In this document: positions 35,901 through 48,049 of the stretch, piece by piece
Layout of the letters: the number at the start of each line of letters is the position of its first letter
How positions within the stretch are numbered: position 1 is the stretch's first letter
Assembly: GCA_027627225.1 (NCBI GenBank)
Contig: JAPFQT010000165.1
Span: 310,001 to 374,000 of the forward strand
From: Congeria kusceri
Taxonomy: Eukaryota; Mollusca; Bivalvia; Myida; Dreissenidae
Direction: 5' to 3'
Length of the DNA stretch: 64,000 bases
Notes under the pieces: model-generated
Told to the model about the DNA's origin: nothing
Databases searched by the model: none
What the model saw: only the letters and a program-made list of their open reading frames with translations
Program-made: the position numbers and the translations under genes

Positions 35901-36798
35901 GGCTAAAACAACTGCCAAAGTGTTGTTTGATCAGTTTATTGTCCACTATGGCTTCCCTGCTAGGTTGCACTCTGACCAAGGCGCAAATTTTACATCCACT
36001 TTAATTAAAGAATTGTGTCAGATTGCAGGTATGGACAAGAGCAGAACCACACCTTACCACCCTATGGGCAACGGCGAAACGGAGCGGTTCAACCAGACTC
36101 TACTTGGCATGTTAGGCACGCTAGAGGAGCATCAAAAGGCCGATTGGAAGTCATACATTCCAACACTGGTGCATGCTTATAAGTCCACACTTCACAAGGG
36201 TACGGGGTTCTCTCCGTACTTTTTGATGTTTGGCAGGAATCCACGCTTGGCGATTGATGCCTTTCTAGGGTTGCCTACAGATGACATCGCTGACAAGAAA
36301 CATACCGAGTATGTTGCAAAGCTTCGGAAAAGACTCAGCGAGTCTTATGATAAAGCGCGCCAGAACGCTAGATCATCAGGGTTGTTAAACAAACACTATT
36401 ACGACAAATCAGCTAGATGTACTCAACTTCAACCGGGTGATATTGTCCTCGTACGTAATGTTGCGCTCCGAGGAAAGCAGAAGTTGGCGGATCGTTGGGA
36501 ACACCACCCATACGAAGTTGTAGCGCAGCCGAATCAAGATACCCCTGTTTATGAAGTTAAGCGAGACGGAGCAAGATTTACTAAGACCAAGATGTTACAT
36601 AGGAATCTGTTGCTTCCATTTATGACGATAACTGATGTGACGTTAGATCCGTCGAAACAGAGCAAGAGAGAGCAAGAGAAGCCTTCAACACTAGAGGAGT
36701 CCGGCCCCGACTCGGATGTTGGAGCAGAGACGGTTTCTAGACCACAGCGGGTACGGAAGAAACCGCAGTGGATGACGGCAGGCGATTTCGTTACTTAG
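32906..36798 (+). pseudogene. pol: Unit E pol, class II, frame broken in reverse transcriptase
   Basis: The protease (DTG 33062-33070) and the start of RT read normally. One A is then missing near 34026 (ATCAAGAATC where class I has ATCAAAGAATC), giving a stop at 34064-34066. The break lies upstream of YLDD (34393-34404), so any product from the slip site would lack polymerase, RNase H and integrase. From 34063 the frame is open through the whole of RT, RNase H and integrase to 36798, because the class I insertion is absent here (near 35882). Integrase catalytic residues are Asp 35797, Asp 35974 and Glu 36082. A linked silent change (AACGAC) lies near 35540. Confidence 0.92.
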
Positions 36799-37309
36799 AA
36801 AAACTGATATTGAACTGATATTTAAACCAGCTTTCACCGAAATGTTATTAATTGTCATCATTGTTATTAGGCTTGTAGTGTATGGATGACAAACAATAAT
36901 TTTATTACACGATTTCAGTTTACAATGCAGCCATAGCCTCAGTATTCTGTTATCTCTAGTCGTAGTTCATTCTTTGAGCATTTGGTAATTTTTACTACGA
37001 TTATAAGACTATTATGAATGTACTCAAGTGCATTCTTCTGTAGTCGTGTAGTTAGTAGTACACTACTCATAGGTGTTGCAGTTAATATACTGTTATGCAG
37101 TTTGCATCGTCCAAAGTTCGCGAGCGTTCGTAATATCTAAGATATTCTAAACCATGCATTTCGGAGCCGTTTTATGCACATTACGTGAGATTATATAATT
37201 TATTATTATTATTATTATTATATTTTGTGATATTTTTTTACAGTTGCAGTGAATATGCGTTGTAATTTATGTATAAGTCAGGAGACTTATTTTGTGGGCA
37301 GGGGAAGTA
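36799..37309 (+). other. Unit E 3' UTR with polypurine tract at 37296-37309
   Basis: Non-coding. I see no distinctive change. Confidence 0.8.
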
Positions 37310-37898
37310 TGTCAGAGAGTAAATTAAAGCAATCATTTTGACTTTTCAAATCTTCTCAACGTACACAATCAATTTCGATCTATTTCTATTAACATTAATT
37401 CTTTCCGAACGGTTACTACAGTTCAGCTAACAGCTAACACATCTAACCTGTTTCAATCATCACAACCTGTTTCACGCATGACTAGTTCGTGGCGTCGGTC
37501 ATGTGACAGGCGCAAGTAACCGCGCATTTGCCACTTGACCGCCAGAACATAAACACCTTTATATCTTTGATATATTGTTCTGCGTCATTATTACAGTTTA
37601 GTGATAGATTATTTTATTATCTTTAGCTTTGTATTGTTATAATTTATTATTACCTGCAACGTATTAAATAATATTAGGTTATCTATTGTATTGTAATATT
37701 GTAATATTGCCATATTGTTATAATTCTTATCATTATTGTAAGTGTTGTTTTATAAATATTATTATTATTAATGTAAGGCATTTGCCACTTGACCGCCAGA
37801 ACATAAACACCTTTATATCTTTGATATATTGTTCTGCGTCATTATTACAGTCCCTTCCCACGAACCATATAAAATATTTGCCGAGAGATGCGTCGACA
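37310..37898 (+). repeat. LTR5 (589 bp)
   Basis: Intact termini. The 73-bp repeats are at 37524-37596 and 37778-37850. Confidence 0.92.
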
Positions 37899-39599
37899 AT
37901 GGCGCCCAACGTTCGGATGTGAAGGCCACTGTACAACACAGAAGACGACATCCAGTCTGTAACTCTACACAGAATTGTAAACAATCTAGTTTACACATAT
38001 GCCAGCTGGACGGATTTCCTCGGGATATCCCAGCAATAGCGAACTCTGATGTCATCACAGAGAGACGCGTCCTGATTGGATATTGTATCCACGCATGCAC
38101 GGGAAACCGTGTTGTTTATAAACATTGTCACGTGTACACATCGTTTTACCGGGGCCCAAACTGAACTTTATACTCGCGAGTGAAATTTTGAAGGAGGAAT
38201 CATTGATCGTCAAAGGATCCATTACATCTCCGTCGATCGTCGTTGGATGTGACACTGACTTTGATGTGCTTTCAACTTAGCTGGAAGTTGTGTTTGGACA
38301 CTTACTGTTTCCGGTCGTGAGTTTTATTTAATAGTTTGTGTTATTTTAGTTTTTTGTGTGTGTCTATTTATGGACATATAATTGGATCAACTGGTAAGAA
38401 TTGTGTTTGCTTAGTTTTCATTTAATTTGATTATACATTAAATATCAGTTCCGTTTCGTTTAAAATCTATTTTGCTATAATTTCAATTGTAAGCAAGTAA
38501 AAAAATTCTCATTGTAAATAAAATCTCAATTGTTGTTTGATATAGGCATAATCATTAACAATTTTAATTAGCTATGTATATAGATTAAGTTTTTATAATT
38601 TTAGATTGTTTTATTATTTAGGTGATAAATAATTCTGATCTCAGCACACGACACAGCACCTTGCATGATAAATCACTTGTCATAACCATATTATTAACCT
38701 CTGTCAAACTTCTAACTTTTACTGGTCCGTTTTTGTTTGCCCATCTTTGCCAATGCGTCGTTAAATACAACACATTGTACACAGTTTCTAATCCATAAAG
38801 CCTTGCAAGGTTACGCGCGATTTCGATCGGTTCGCAAATAATCTGAAATATTGTGCAATATTTCAAATGTAAACACGCACGCATTATCGGCAAAATGTAA
38901 ACGTATCGATTACTGTCGGCATTGATTACGCTTATAGAACATAATAGGGTGCACGGTACACACATATACGTATTGATTGGGAGTTGTAGTAGCGCAGTTG
39001 GTATAGTATGGGATTAGTAGTCTAACGGTAGTTAGTTCAATTCTAGTAGTGAAGTGGATTATTCCTCGTGAAAGTGAAAGTCGTTTTTCACTGATAACAA
39101 AAGGGTTGTGTCAGATTGTTGTCTCAGTTTAGAGGTCAGATTTAGGTTAGATATTTATAGCTGTGGGTTATCGTGACTGGTTTTAGAGCCGGGTATTACA
39201 GTAGTAGTCCACCTTGAATGATTGTGCGCAGTGACGTCGTGTAGCAGTTGGTTCCCTTGACTTGATTAATTTAATTGTAGTAAGCTCCCTTGCGTCTGCT
39301 TTAACATAAAGCGTCGTCTACTTAATTGAAGTCAAACGCAGAATTAAAATAACTTATTACTTTGAAAGTTTAGTTGTTCACTTTGTGAATGTAAGTATGA
39401 AATAAAATGTGATTTTGCAGTTAACACAATGTGTTGCTTGTTATTGTTTGTACACTGAATTAAATACCGCACATAAATATTGCCTTATTGTTGTATTCGC
39501 TTAAATAATTAAGCATAATAATGTGTTTACAATAATTACATGGTATTTGTTTTACAGCTATTACAACTAATTGCTTCTTATTGATATTTTGCTTTGAGA
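37899..39599 (+). other. Unit F leader, possible intron 38394-39557
   Basis: It carries A in TTAGATATT near 39150, as in B, E and G. The tRNA-like segment is at 38983-39054. Confidence 0.75.
37900..37912 (+). promoter_or_regulatory. Primer binding site, tRNA-Lys type (unit F)
   Basis: TGGCGCCCAACGT, one base after LTR5. Confidence 0.85.
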
Positions 39600-41408
39600 A
39601 TGGCAGAAGCAATTAGTGAAAGAGAATTGCGCCGTATCAGGAGAGAGCAGTTAAGGGAAGAAATTTTGAAGGAGGAACAAGAATTAAAGGAAAGGAGAAT
39701 AAGAGAGAGGCTTGAAAGAGAATTACAGAGTGAGGTGTCCAACATCTTGGATGAACATGACAGCATTATATCAAACGTGAACACAATCGATGACTATTTA
39801 TATGGAGAGACAATGAATAGCATTGAACATATATCTAAAAATGGAAAATCACGGGACTGCTTGGAAACCCAAGTAAAGAAAACCACACCAGATTCTTTAT
39901 GTTATTTGGATGAGCACATGAGGAGACTTGATACGTGAATTAAACATAGGAGATCGTGACGATGAAAATAGAAATTATTCCTCGAGTGAATACCACATAC
40001 AGACAATAATTAGGGACAATTCTTCAATTGTGGCGGATAGGAAACTAGGAATAGAAGAACGCCTTAGCGATAGAGTACACGATAAAAGATGGAGTAGACA
40101 TGAGGTAGAGAGTGTCCGGAAATATAGTTTGAGAGATGATATTAGGAAAGTACACGATGAATATGAAGAAATAAGAAGTCAATCTGACAAGTATGAAAAC
40201 AAGAGTATTCAGCTGCAAAGAATACGAGAGGATGAGGAAAAGAACCATAGATTGATGCTTGAACAGAGATTGGTTTTAGAAAATGAATTGAAACAAAAGC
40301 GTCAGGCTGAGAAAGAGTTACTACGAAACATAGAACAGCTAGAGTTACCGGAAAGGGAATTGCTTAAGCAACGGAGTGAGAATGAAATGCTTGACAGAGA
40401 ATTGGCTATCAAAAGAATGAAAGATGATGATATGAATAGAAGACTAGAACTATTAAAACAGAAAGAAAGTGCTCTTAAAAGTAAATTGCAGAAGAAGAGT
40501 GATGATAGTATGACAAGAGAGGTGAGAACAAATGACCTACATAAACTGAGCATACCGAAATTGCCGAGCTTTGACGGCAAGCACTTCGAAGAATGGAAGT
40601 TTGAAGTAGTATGTCTGATGAGGACAGGGCTGTATCCTGATTACGCATTGTCACATGCTATCAGAAACTCGTTGCAAGGTGATACACGCAAGCTATTGTT
40701 GACAATCAAACCATCTGATTCAGCAGAAAAGGTCATCGCTAAAATGACTGAGATTTTTGGAGAAGTAAAGTCTGGTGAAAGAATAGTGCAAGACTTTTAT
40801 TCAGCGAAACAACATGAAACTCTGCATGGGGAATAAGGCTAGAAGCTCTCTTTCAACAGGCAGTTAATAAGGGGGAAATAGAAGAAAGTAAAAGAGATAA
40901 CAAGCTGAAAGAAAGATTTTGGAGAGGACTGAAGTCTGAGAAACTGAAAACAGCAACAAGAGTTTCATACGAATCGAGCGACAGTTTTGAAAAGCTTAGA
41001 AGGAAAGCGAGACTAGAAGAGGAAGAAGATAATCCTGTAAAGGTTACAGAAACAGCAATCTTAAATCAGCAATCAACAGGCGACAGATTTAAAGTTTTGG
41101 ATGAGATGCTGGAAAGGCTCAAGACCATTGAAGCTGAGATGAGTGAAATGAAGAAGCAGAACCGGGAAAGGAAGAGAGAATATGGATCCTATGAAGCGCC
41201 AAAGTCTAGTGACCAGGAAGAGAGACAATATCGATACAACAATAGAGGGCGTTATTATAGAGGAGGATTCAGAAGAGGGAGATATTCAAATAGAGAGCAG
41301 ACTCAAGATAAAAGTCCGGAAGATGAATCAAAGGCAAAAAATAAACAGAGTAATTTAAACGAGAAAGCGCTTTCACGGCAGGGCACGATGGGAGCGAAGC
41401 AGAATTAG
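39600..41408 (+). pseudogene. gag: Gag, unit F, broken by two small deletions
   Basis: Relative to the other units, 8 bases are missing near 39933, giving a stop at 39936-39938 after about 112 codons. Another 10 bases are missing near 40819. Together they remove 18 bases, so the original frame resumes after the second deletion, but the stop after the first still ends translation. Between the deletions the shifted frame is open to 40836 only because it begins at a different point. Two substitutions are also private to this copy: Gln to Pro near 40348 (TTACCGG) and Arg to His near 40654 (TCACATG). This is the most damaged gag in the array. Confidence 0.92.
41354..41360 (+). promoter_or_regulatory. 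-1 frameshift heptamer (unit F)
   Basis: T TTA AAC is preserved, but ribosomes starting at this unit's gag ATG would stop upstream. Confidence 0.82.
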
Positions 41409-44400
41409 AAAGCCCTACAAGAATAGCTAGTAACCTTAGAGAAAGGCTGATAGGTGAGTCAAACGAAGGAGTAATCATCATTGAAGGAAAAGAGATAAAA
41501 GCATTGATTGATACTGGATCAATGGTCACCACGTTGTCCGAAAGCTACTACAATAAAATGGATCCAAAGCCAGAACTTAGGCCATTAACAGATTTTAAAA
41601 TTCAGCTGACTGGAGCCAATGGAAGTGCAATAATATACACAGGCTATATAGAAGTAACTGTGCAATTACCATGTGCACCAAGACAGTCTCAAATACTCGT
41701 TTTGATAGTTAAGGATACCGAATTGAATGCTAAAGTACCAGCCATTGTTGGAACAAATCTTTTACGACAGTATAGACCAGACTTTGAAATGCAAAGTGAA
41801 GATTTTCCTCGAGCATGGCAACTTGCATTTAATACAATGATATCGCCAATAGTAGGTAAGGTTAAAACTACAAAGACAGTCATTCTTCATCCAATGGAGA
41901 CTAAGACCATCACTGGTTTTGTCAGAAAATCATGTGTGATTGAAGCAGCTGTTACAGAAACCGGTGATCTGCCTACGGCTTTTGGCGTATGTCCTAGAGT
42001 AGTGAGCCTGAACAAACCAGGGAAAACTGCAAGAGTACCTGTGAGAGTATACAATTTATCAGCCAAGACAATCAAGATTGAAAATAAAAGTGTTCTTTGT
42101 AAGCTTGAAATAGTGAATGTTTTAAGGTCTGTCCCTATCTGCGAGAAAAGTGACAATGAAATCCCAGAAGAAGTGAAAGTCTGCAACATTCAGAGCAATG
42201 AATCACATTATGACATAAAGACTGAATTCGGTGTGGATATTGAAGAGTCAGAGTTGTCACACGAACAGAAGATTCAAGTATACCACTTATTCAAGCAATG
42301 GGAAATGATTTTTCCAAAGTGCAAAACCGATTTGGGACATACGACCGAAGTTAAGCATAAAATCGAGTTGACAGATGAAACTCCATTCAGAGAACCGTAT
42401 CGACGAGTACCCCCTCATCTATACAACGAAGTTAAAGAACACCTGCAAGAGATGCTGGATATTGGTGCCATCAAAGAATCGAAAAGCCCCTGGTCGTCAA
42501 ACATTGTTGTCGTGAGAAAGAAGGACGGAACACTTAGATGCTGTATAGATTTTAGAAAATTAAACTCAAGAACTAAGAAAGATGCATATGGAATACCAAA
42601 AGTTGAAGATACCTTACATATGCTTGCTGGCTCTAAATATTTTTCGAAGATCGATCTGAAATCTGGATACTGGCAAATCGAACTAGAAGAGGAAGATAAG
42701 GAGAAAACCGCTTTTCAAGTTCCAGGTGTTGGTTTCTTTGAATGCAACAGGCTTCCCTTCGGACTATGCAACGCCCCGGCGACGTTTCAGAGATTAATGG
42801 CACGTTGCATGGGTGATCTGAACTTGAGAGAGTGTCTAATCTATTTAGACGATATCGTGTTATTCTCTCCTGATATAAATTCCCATCTAGATCGACTAAA
42901 TGCCGTATTTTCTCGTCTAGCACAATACAATCTGAATGTAAATCCAAAAAAATGTGAATTTTTCAAGACAAAAACAACTTACCTGGGTCATGTGGTGTCA
43001 GCAGACGGAATCCAGGCTGATCCGCAAAAGATTGAAGCCGTCAAAAACTGGCCTGTCCCTAGAACCTTGAAAGATGTCCGGAAATTCCTAGGGTTTGCCG
43101 GCTACTATAGGCGGTTCATCAAAGGGTTTTCCAATGTTGCCAGACCACTGAACGATTTGCTTCTTGGAACATCAACAAAGAAGTCAGCCAAGAAAAGCCC
43201 AAAACCAAAGTTCAGATGGGAGTCTAGTCAACAAAGCGCGTTCGATGCTTTGAAGCAGAAACTGTCAAATCCACCGATCCTTGCATATGCTGACTACACC
43301 TTGCCATTTACGCTGCACACTGACGCCAGTGGCACAGGAATTGGCGCCGTGCTGTATCAGAAGCAAGACGGAAAGGACCGAGTAGTGGCATACGCGAGCA
43401 GAAGTCTCACAAAGGCAGAGAGGAATTATCCAGCTCATAAGCTCGAGTTTCTCGCTGTCAAGTGGGCCGTGTGTGATAAGTTCCACGACTACTTGTACGG
43501 CGGGAAATTCGAGGTTGTTACGGATAATAACCCTCTTACCTATGTAACGACATCGGCGAAGCTCGATGCAACGGGACAACGATGGATCGCGTCTCTAGCG
43601 AATTACGACTTCAGCATTCGCTATCGGAAGGGAAAGAACCACAACGATGCAGACGGATTAAGTCGTATTTCCCCATTGGTCATGGACGCCCTATGTACAT
43701 CAGCTGAGGTCAACATTCCGATTCACCAAACCTTGGTTTCGCCAGGAAATGAGCCGTCTGCGAGTGATCCAACTGAAGATATACCGGAAGATCTTCTTCA
43801 ATCGCATAGCCTGTCTAATAAGGACTGGATCAAGGCTCAGTCGGATGACCCACAATTGAAAGACATAATTAGTCACCTTCGCAATGGCACTAGACCTTCT
43901 TCGAAGGATAGTTGCAAACAGTATGCTAGAGAATGGGAAAAATTCGTTGTGCAAAGTGGCGTACTATGTCGCAACGCCATGGTCAACGATGTTAATCGAA
44001 CACAGATCGTTGTTCCAGAGCATCTCAGAAGTGACATGTTCAGAGCGCTCCATGACGACTTAGGACATCAGGGAAGGGATCGTACTACTAGCCTGCTGAA
44101 GGAGCGATTCTACTGGCCTGGTTTAGATGCGTTTGCTGCCGAAAAGGTCAAACAGTGTGGTCGCTGTACCCGTAGAAAACGACACCCGGATCGAGCTGAA
44201 CTTCAGCCCATTGAGTCAACGGCACCATTAGAGATTGTGTGCATTGATTATTTGTCGCTTGAAAGGTCCAAAGGAGGGTTCGAAAATGTACTGGTAATAA
44301 CCGATCATTTTAGCCGGTATGCACAAGCTTACACCAACACGTAATCAAACGGCTAAAACAACTGCCAAAGTGTTGTTTGATCAGTTTATTGTCCACTATG

Positions 44401-45248
44401 GCTTCCCTGCTAGGTTGCACTCTGACCAAGGCGCAAATTTTACATCCACTTTAATTAAAGAATTGTGTCAGATTGCAGGTATGGACAAGAGCAGAACCAC
44501 ACCTTACCACCCTATGGGCAACGGCGAAACGGAGCGGTTCAACCAGACTCTACTTGGCATGTTAGGCACGCTAGAGGAGCATCAAAAGGCCGATTGGAAG
44601 TCATACATTCCAACACTGGTGCATGCTTATAAGTCCACACTTCACAAGGGTACGGGGTTCTCTCCGTACTTTTTGATGTTTGGCAGGAATCCACGCTTGG
44701 CGATTGATGCCTTTCTAGGGTTGCCTACAGATGACATCGCTGACAAGAAACATACCGAGTATGTTGCAAAGCTTCGGAAAAGACTCAGCGAGTCTTATGA
44801 TAAAGCGCGCCAGAACGCTAGATCATCAGGGTTGTTAAACAAACACTATTACGACAAATCAGCTAGATGTACTCAACTTCAACCGGGTGATATTGTCCTC
44901 GTACGTAATGTTGCGCTCCGAGGAAAGCAGAAGTTGGCGGATCGTTGGGAACACCACCCATACGAAGTTGTAGCGCAGCCGAATCAAGATACCCCTGTTT
45001 ATGAAGTTAAGCGAGACGGAGCAAGATTTACTAAGACCAAGATGTTACATAGGAATCTGTTGCTTCCATTTATGACGATAACTGATGTGACGTTAGATCC
45101 GTCGAAACAGAGCAAGAGAGAGCAAGAGAAGCCTTCAACACTAGAGGAGTCCGGCCCCGACTCGGATGTTGGAGCAGAGACGGTTTCTAGACCACAGCGG
45201 GTACGGAAGAAACCGCAGTGGATGACGGCAGGCGATTTCGTTACTTAG
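41354..45248 (+). pseudogene. pol: Unit F pol, class I, frame broken in integrase
   Basis: Protease DTG is at 41510-41518, YLDD at 42842-42853 and the first integrase Asp at 44246. The class I insertion near 44333 gives a stop at 44342-44344. The rest of integrase (Asp 44424, Glu 44532) lies in the shifted frame to 45248. It sits between two class II units (E and G), which breaks up the simple left-to-right order of classes. Confidence 0.93.
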
Positions 45249-45759
45249 AAAAACTGATATTGAACTGATATTTAAACCAGCTTTCACCGAAATGTTATTA
45301 ATTGTCATCATTGTTATTAGGCTTGTAGTGTATGGATGACAAACAATAATTTTATTACACGATTTCAGTTTACAATGCAGCCATAGCCTCAGTATTCTGT
45401 TATCTCTAGTCGTAGTTCATTCTTTGAGCATTTGGTAATTTTTACTACGATTATAAGACTATTATGAATGTACTCAAGTGCATTCTTCTGTAGTCGTGTA
45501 GTTAGTAGTACACTACTCATAGGTGTTGCAGTTAATATACTGTTATGCAGTTTGCATCGTCCAAAGTTCGCGAGCGTTCGTAATATCTAAGATATTCTAA
45601 ACCATGCATTTCGGAGCCGTTTTATGCACATTACGTGAGATTATATAATTTATTATTATTATTATTATTATATTTTGTGATATTTTTTTACAGTTGCAGT
45701 GAATATGCGTTGTAATTTATGTATAAGTCAGGAGACTTATTTTGTGGGCAGGGGAAGTA
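45249..45759 (+). other. Unit F 3' UTR with polypurine tract at 45746-45759
   Basis: Non-coding. I see no distinctive change. Confidence 0.8.
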
Positions 45760-46348
45760 TGTCAGAGAGTAAATTAAAGCAATCATTTTGACTTTTCAAA
45801 TCTTCTCAACGTACACAATCAATTTCGATCTATTTCTATTAACATTAATTCTTTCCGAACGGTTACTACAGTTCAGCTAACAGCTAACACATCTAACCTG
45901 TTTCAATCATCACAACCTGTTTCACGCATGACTAGTTCGTGGCGTCGGTCATGTGACAGGCGCAAGTAACCGCGCATTTGCCACTTGACCGCCAGAACAT
46001 AAACACCTTTATATCTTTGATATATTGTTCTGCGTCATTATTACAGTTTAGTGATAGATTATTTTATTATCTTTAGCTTTGTATTGTTATAATTTATTAT
46101 TACCTGCAACGTATTAAATAATATTAGGTTATCTATTGTATTGTAATATTGTAATATTGCCATATTGTTATAATTCTTATCATTATTGTAAGTGTTGTTT
46201 TATAAATATTATTATTATTAATGTAAGGCATTTGCCACTTGACCGCCAGAACATAAACACCTTTATATCTTTGATATATTGTTCTGCGTCATTATTACAG
46301 TCCCTTCCCACGAACCATATAAAATATTTGCCGAGAGATGCGTCGACA
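45760..46348 (+). repeat. LTR6 (589 bp)
   Basis: Intact termini. The 73-bp repeats are at 45974-46046 and 46228-46300. Confidence 0.92.
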
Positions 46349-48049
46349 ATGGCGCCCAACGTTCGGATGTGAAGGCCACTGTACAACACAGAAGACGACA
46401 TCCAGTCTGTAACTCTACACAGAATTGTAAACAATCTAGTTTACACATATGCCAGCTGGACGGATTTCCTCGGGATATCCCAGCAATAGCGAACTCTGAT
46501 GTCATCACAGAGAGACGCGTCCTGATTGGATATTGTATCCACGCATGCACGGGAAACCGTGTTGTTTATAAACATTGTCACGTGTACACATCGTTTTACC
46601 GGGGCCCAAACTGAACTTTATACTCGCGAGTGAAATTTTGAAGGAGGAATCATTGATCGTCAAAGGATCCATTACATCTCCGTCGATCGTCGTTGGATGT
46701 GACACTGACTTTGATGTGCTTTCAACTTAGCTGGAAGTTGTGTTTGGACACTTACTGTTTCCGGTCGTGAGTTTTATTTAATAGTTTGTGTTATTTTAGT
46801 TTTTTGTGTGTGTCTATTTATGGACATATAATTGGATCAACTGGTAAGAATTGTGTTTGCTTAGTTTTCATTTAATTTGATTATACATTAAATATCAGTT
46901 CCGTTTCGTTTAAAATCTATTTTGCTATAATTTCAATTGTAAGCAAGTAAAAAAATTCTCATTGTAAATAAAATCTCAATTGTTGTTTGATATAGGCATA
47001 ATCATTAACAATTTTAATTAGCTATGTATATAGATTAAGTTTTTATAATTTTAGATTGTTTTATTATTTAGGTGATAAATAATTCTGATCTCAGCACACG
47101 ACACAGCACCTTGCATGATAAATCACTTGTCATAACCATATTATTAACCTCTGTCAAACTTCTAACTTTTACTGGTCCGTTTTTGTTTGCCCATCTTTGC
47201 CAATGCGTCGTTAAATACAACACATTGTACACAGTTTCTAATCCATAAAGCCTTGCAAGGTTACGCGCGATTTCGATCGGTTCGCAAATAATCTGAAATA
47301 TTGTGCAATATTTCAAATGTAAACACGCACGCATTATCGGCAAAATGTAAACGTATCGATTACTGTCGGCATTGATTACGCTTATAGAACATAATAGGGT
47401 GCACGGTACACACATATACGTATTGATTGGGAGTTGTAGTAGCGCAGTTGGTATAGTATGGGATTAGTAGTCTAACGGTAGTTAGTTCAATTCTAGTAGT
47501 GAAGTGGATTATTCCTCGTGAAAGTGAAAGTCGTTTTTCACTGATAACAAAAGGGTTGTGTCAGATTGTTGTCTCAGTTTAGAGGTCAGATTTAGGTTAG
47601 ATATTTATAGCTGTGGGTTATCGTGACTGGTTTTAGAGCCGGGTATTACAGTAGTAGTCCACCTTGAATGATTGTGCGCAGTGACGTCGTGTAGCAGTTG
47701 GTTCCCTTGACTTGATTAATTTAATTGTAGTAAGCTCCCTTGCGTCTGCTTTAACATAAAGCGTCGTCTACTTAATTGAAGTCAAACGCAGAATTAAAAT
47801 AACTTATTACTTTGAAAGTTTAGTTGTTCACTTTGTGAATGTAAGTATGAAATAAAATGTGATTTTGCAGTTAACACAATGTGTTGCTTGTTATTGTTTG
47901 TACACTGAATTAAATACCGCACATAAATATTGCCTTATTGTTGTATTCGCTTAAATAATTAAGCATAATAATGTGTTTACAATAATTACATGGTATTTGT
48001 TTTACAGCTATTACAACTAATTGCTTCTTATTGATATTTTGCTTTGAGA
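46349..48049 (+). other. Unit G leader, possible intron 46844-48007
   Basis: It carries A in TTAGATATT near 47600. The tRNA-like segment is at 47433-47504. Confidence 0.75.
46350..46362 (+). promoter_or_regulatory. Primer binding site, tRNA-Lys type (unit G)
   Basis: TGGCGCCCAACGT, one base after LTR6. Confidence 0.85.
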
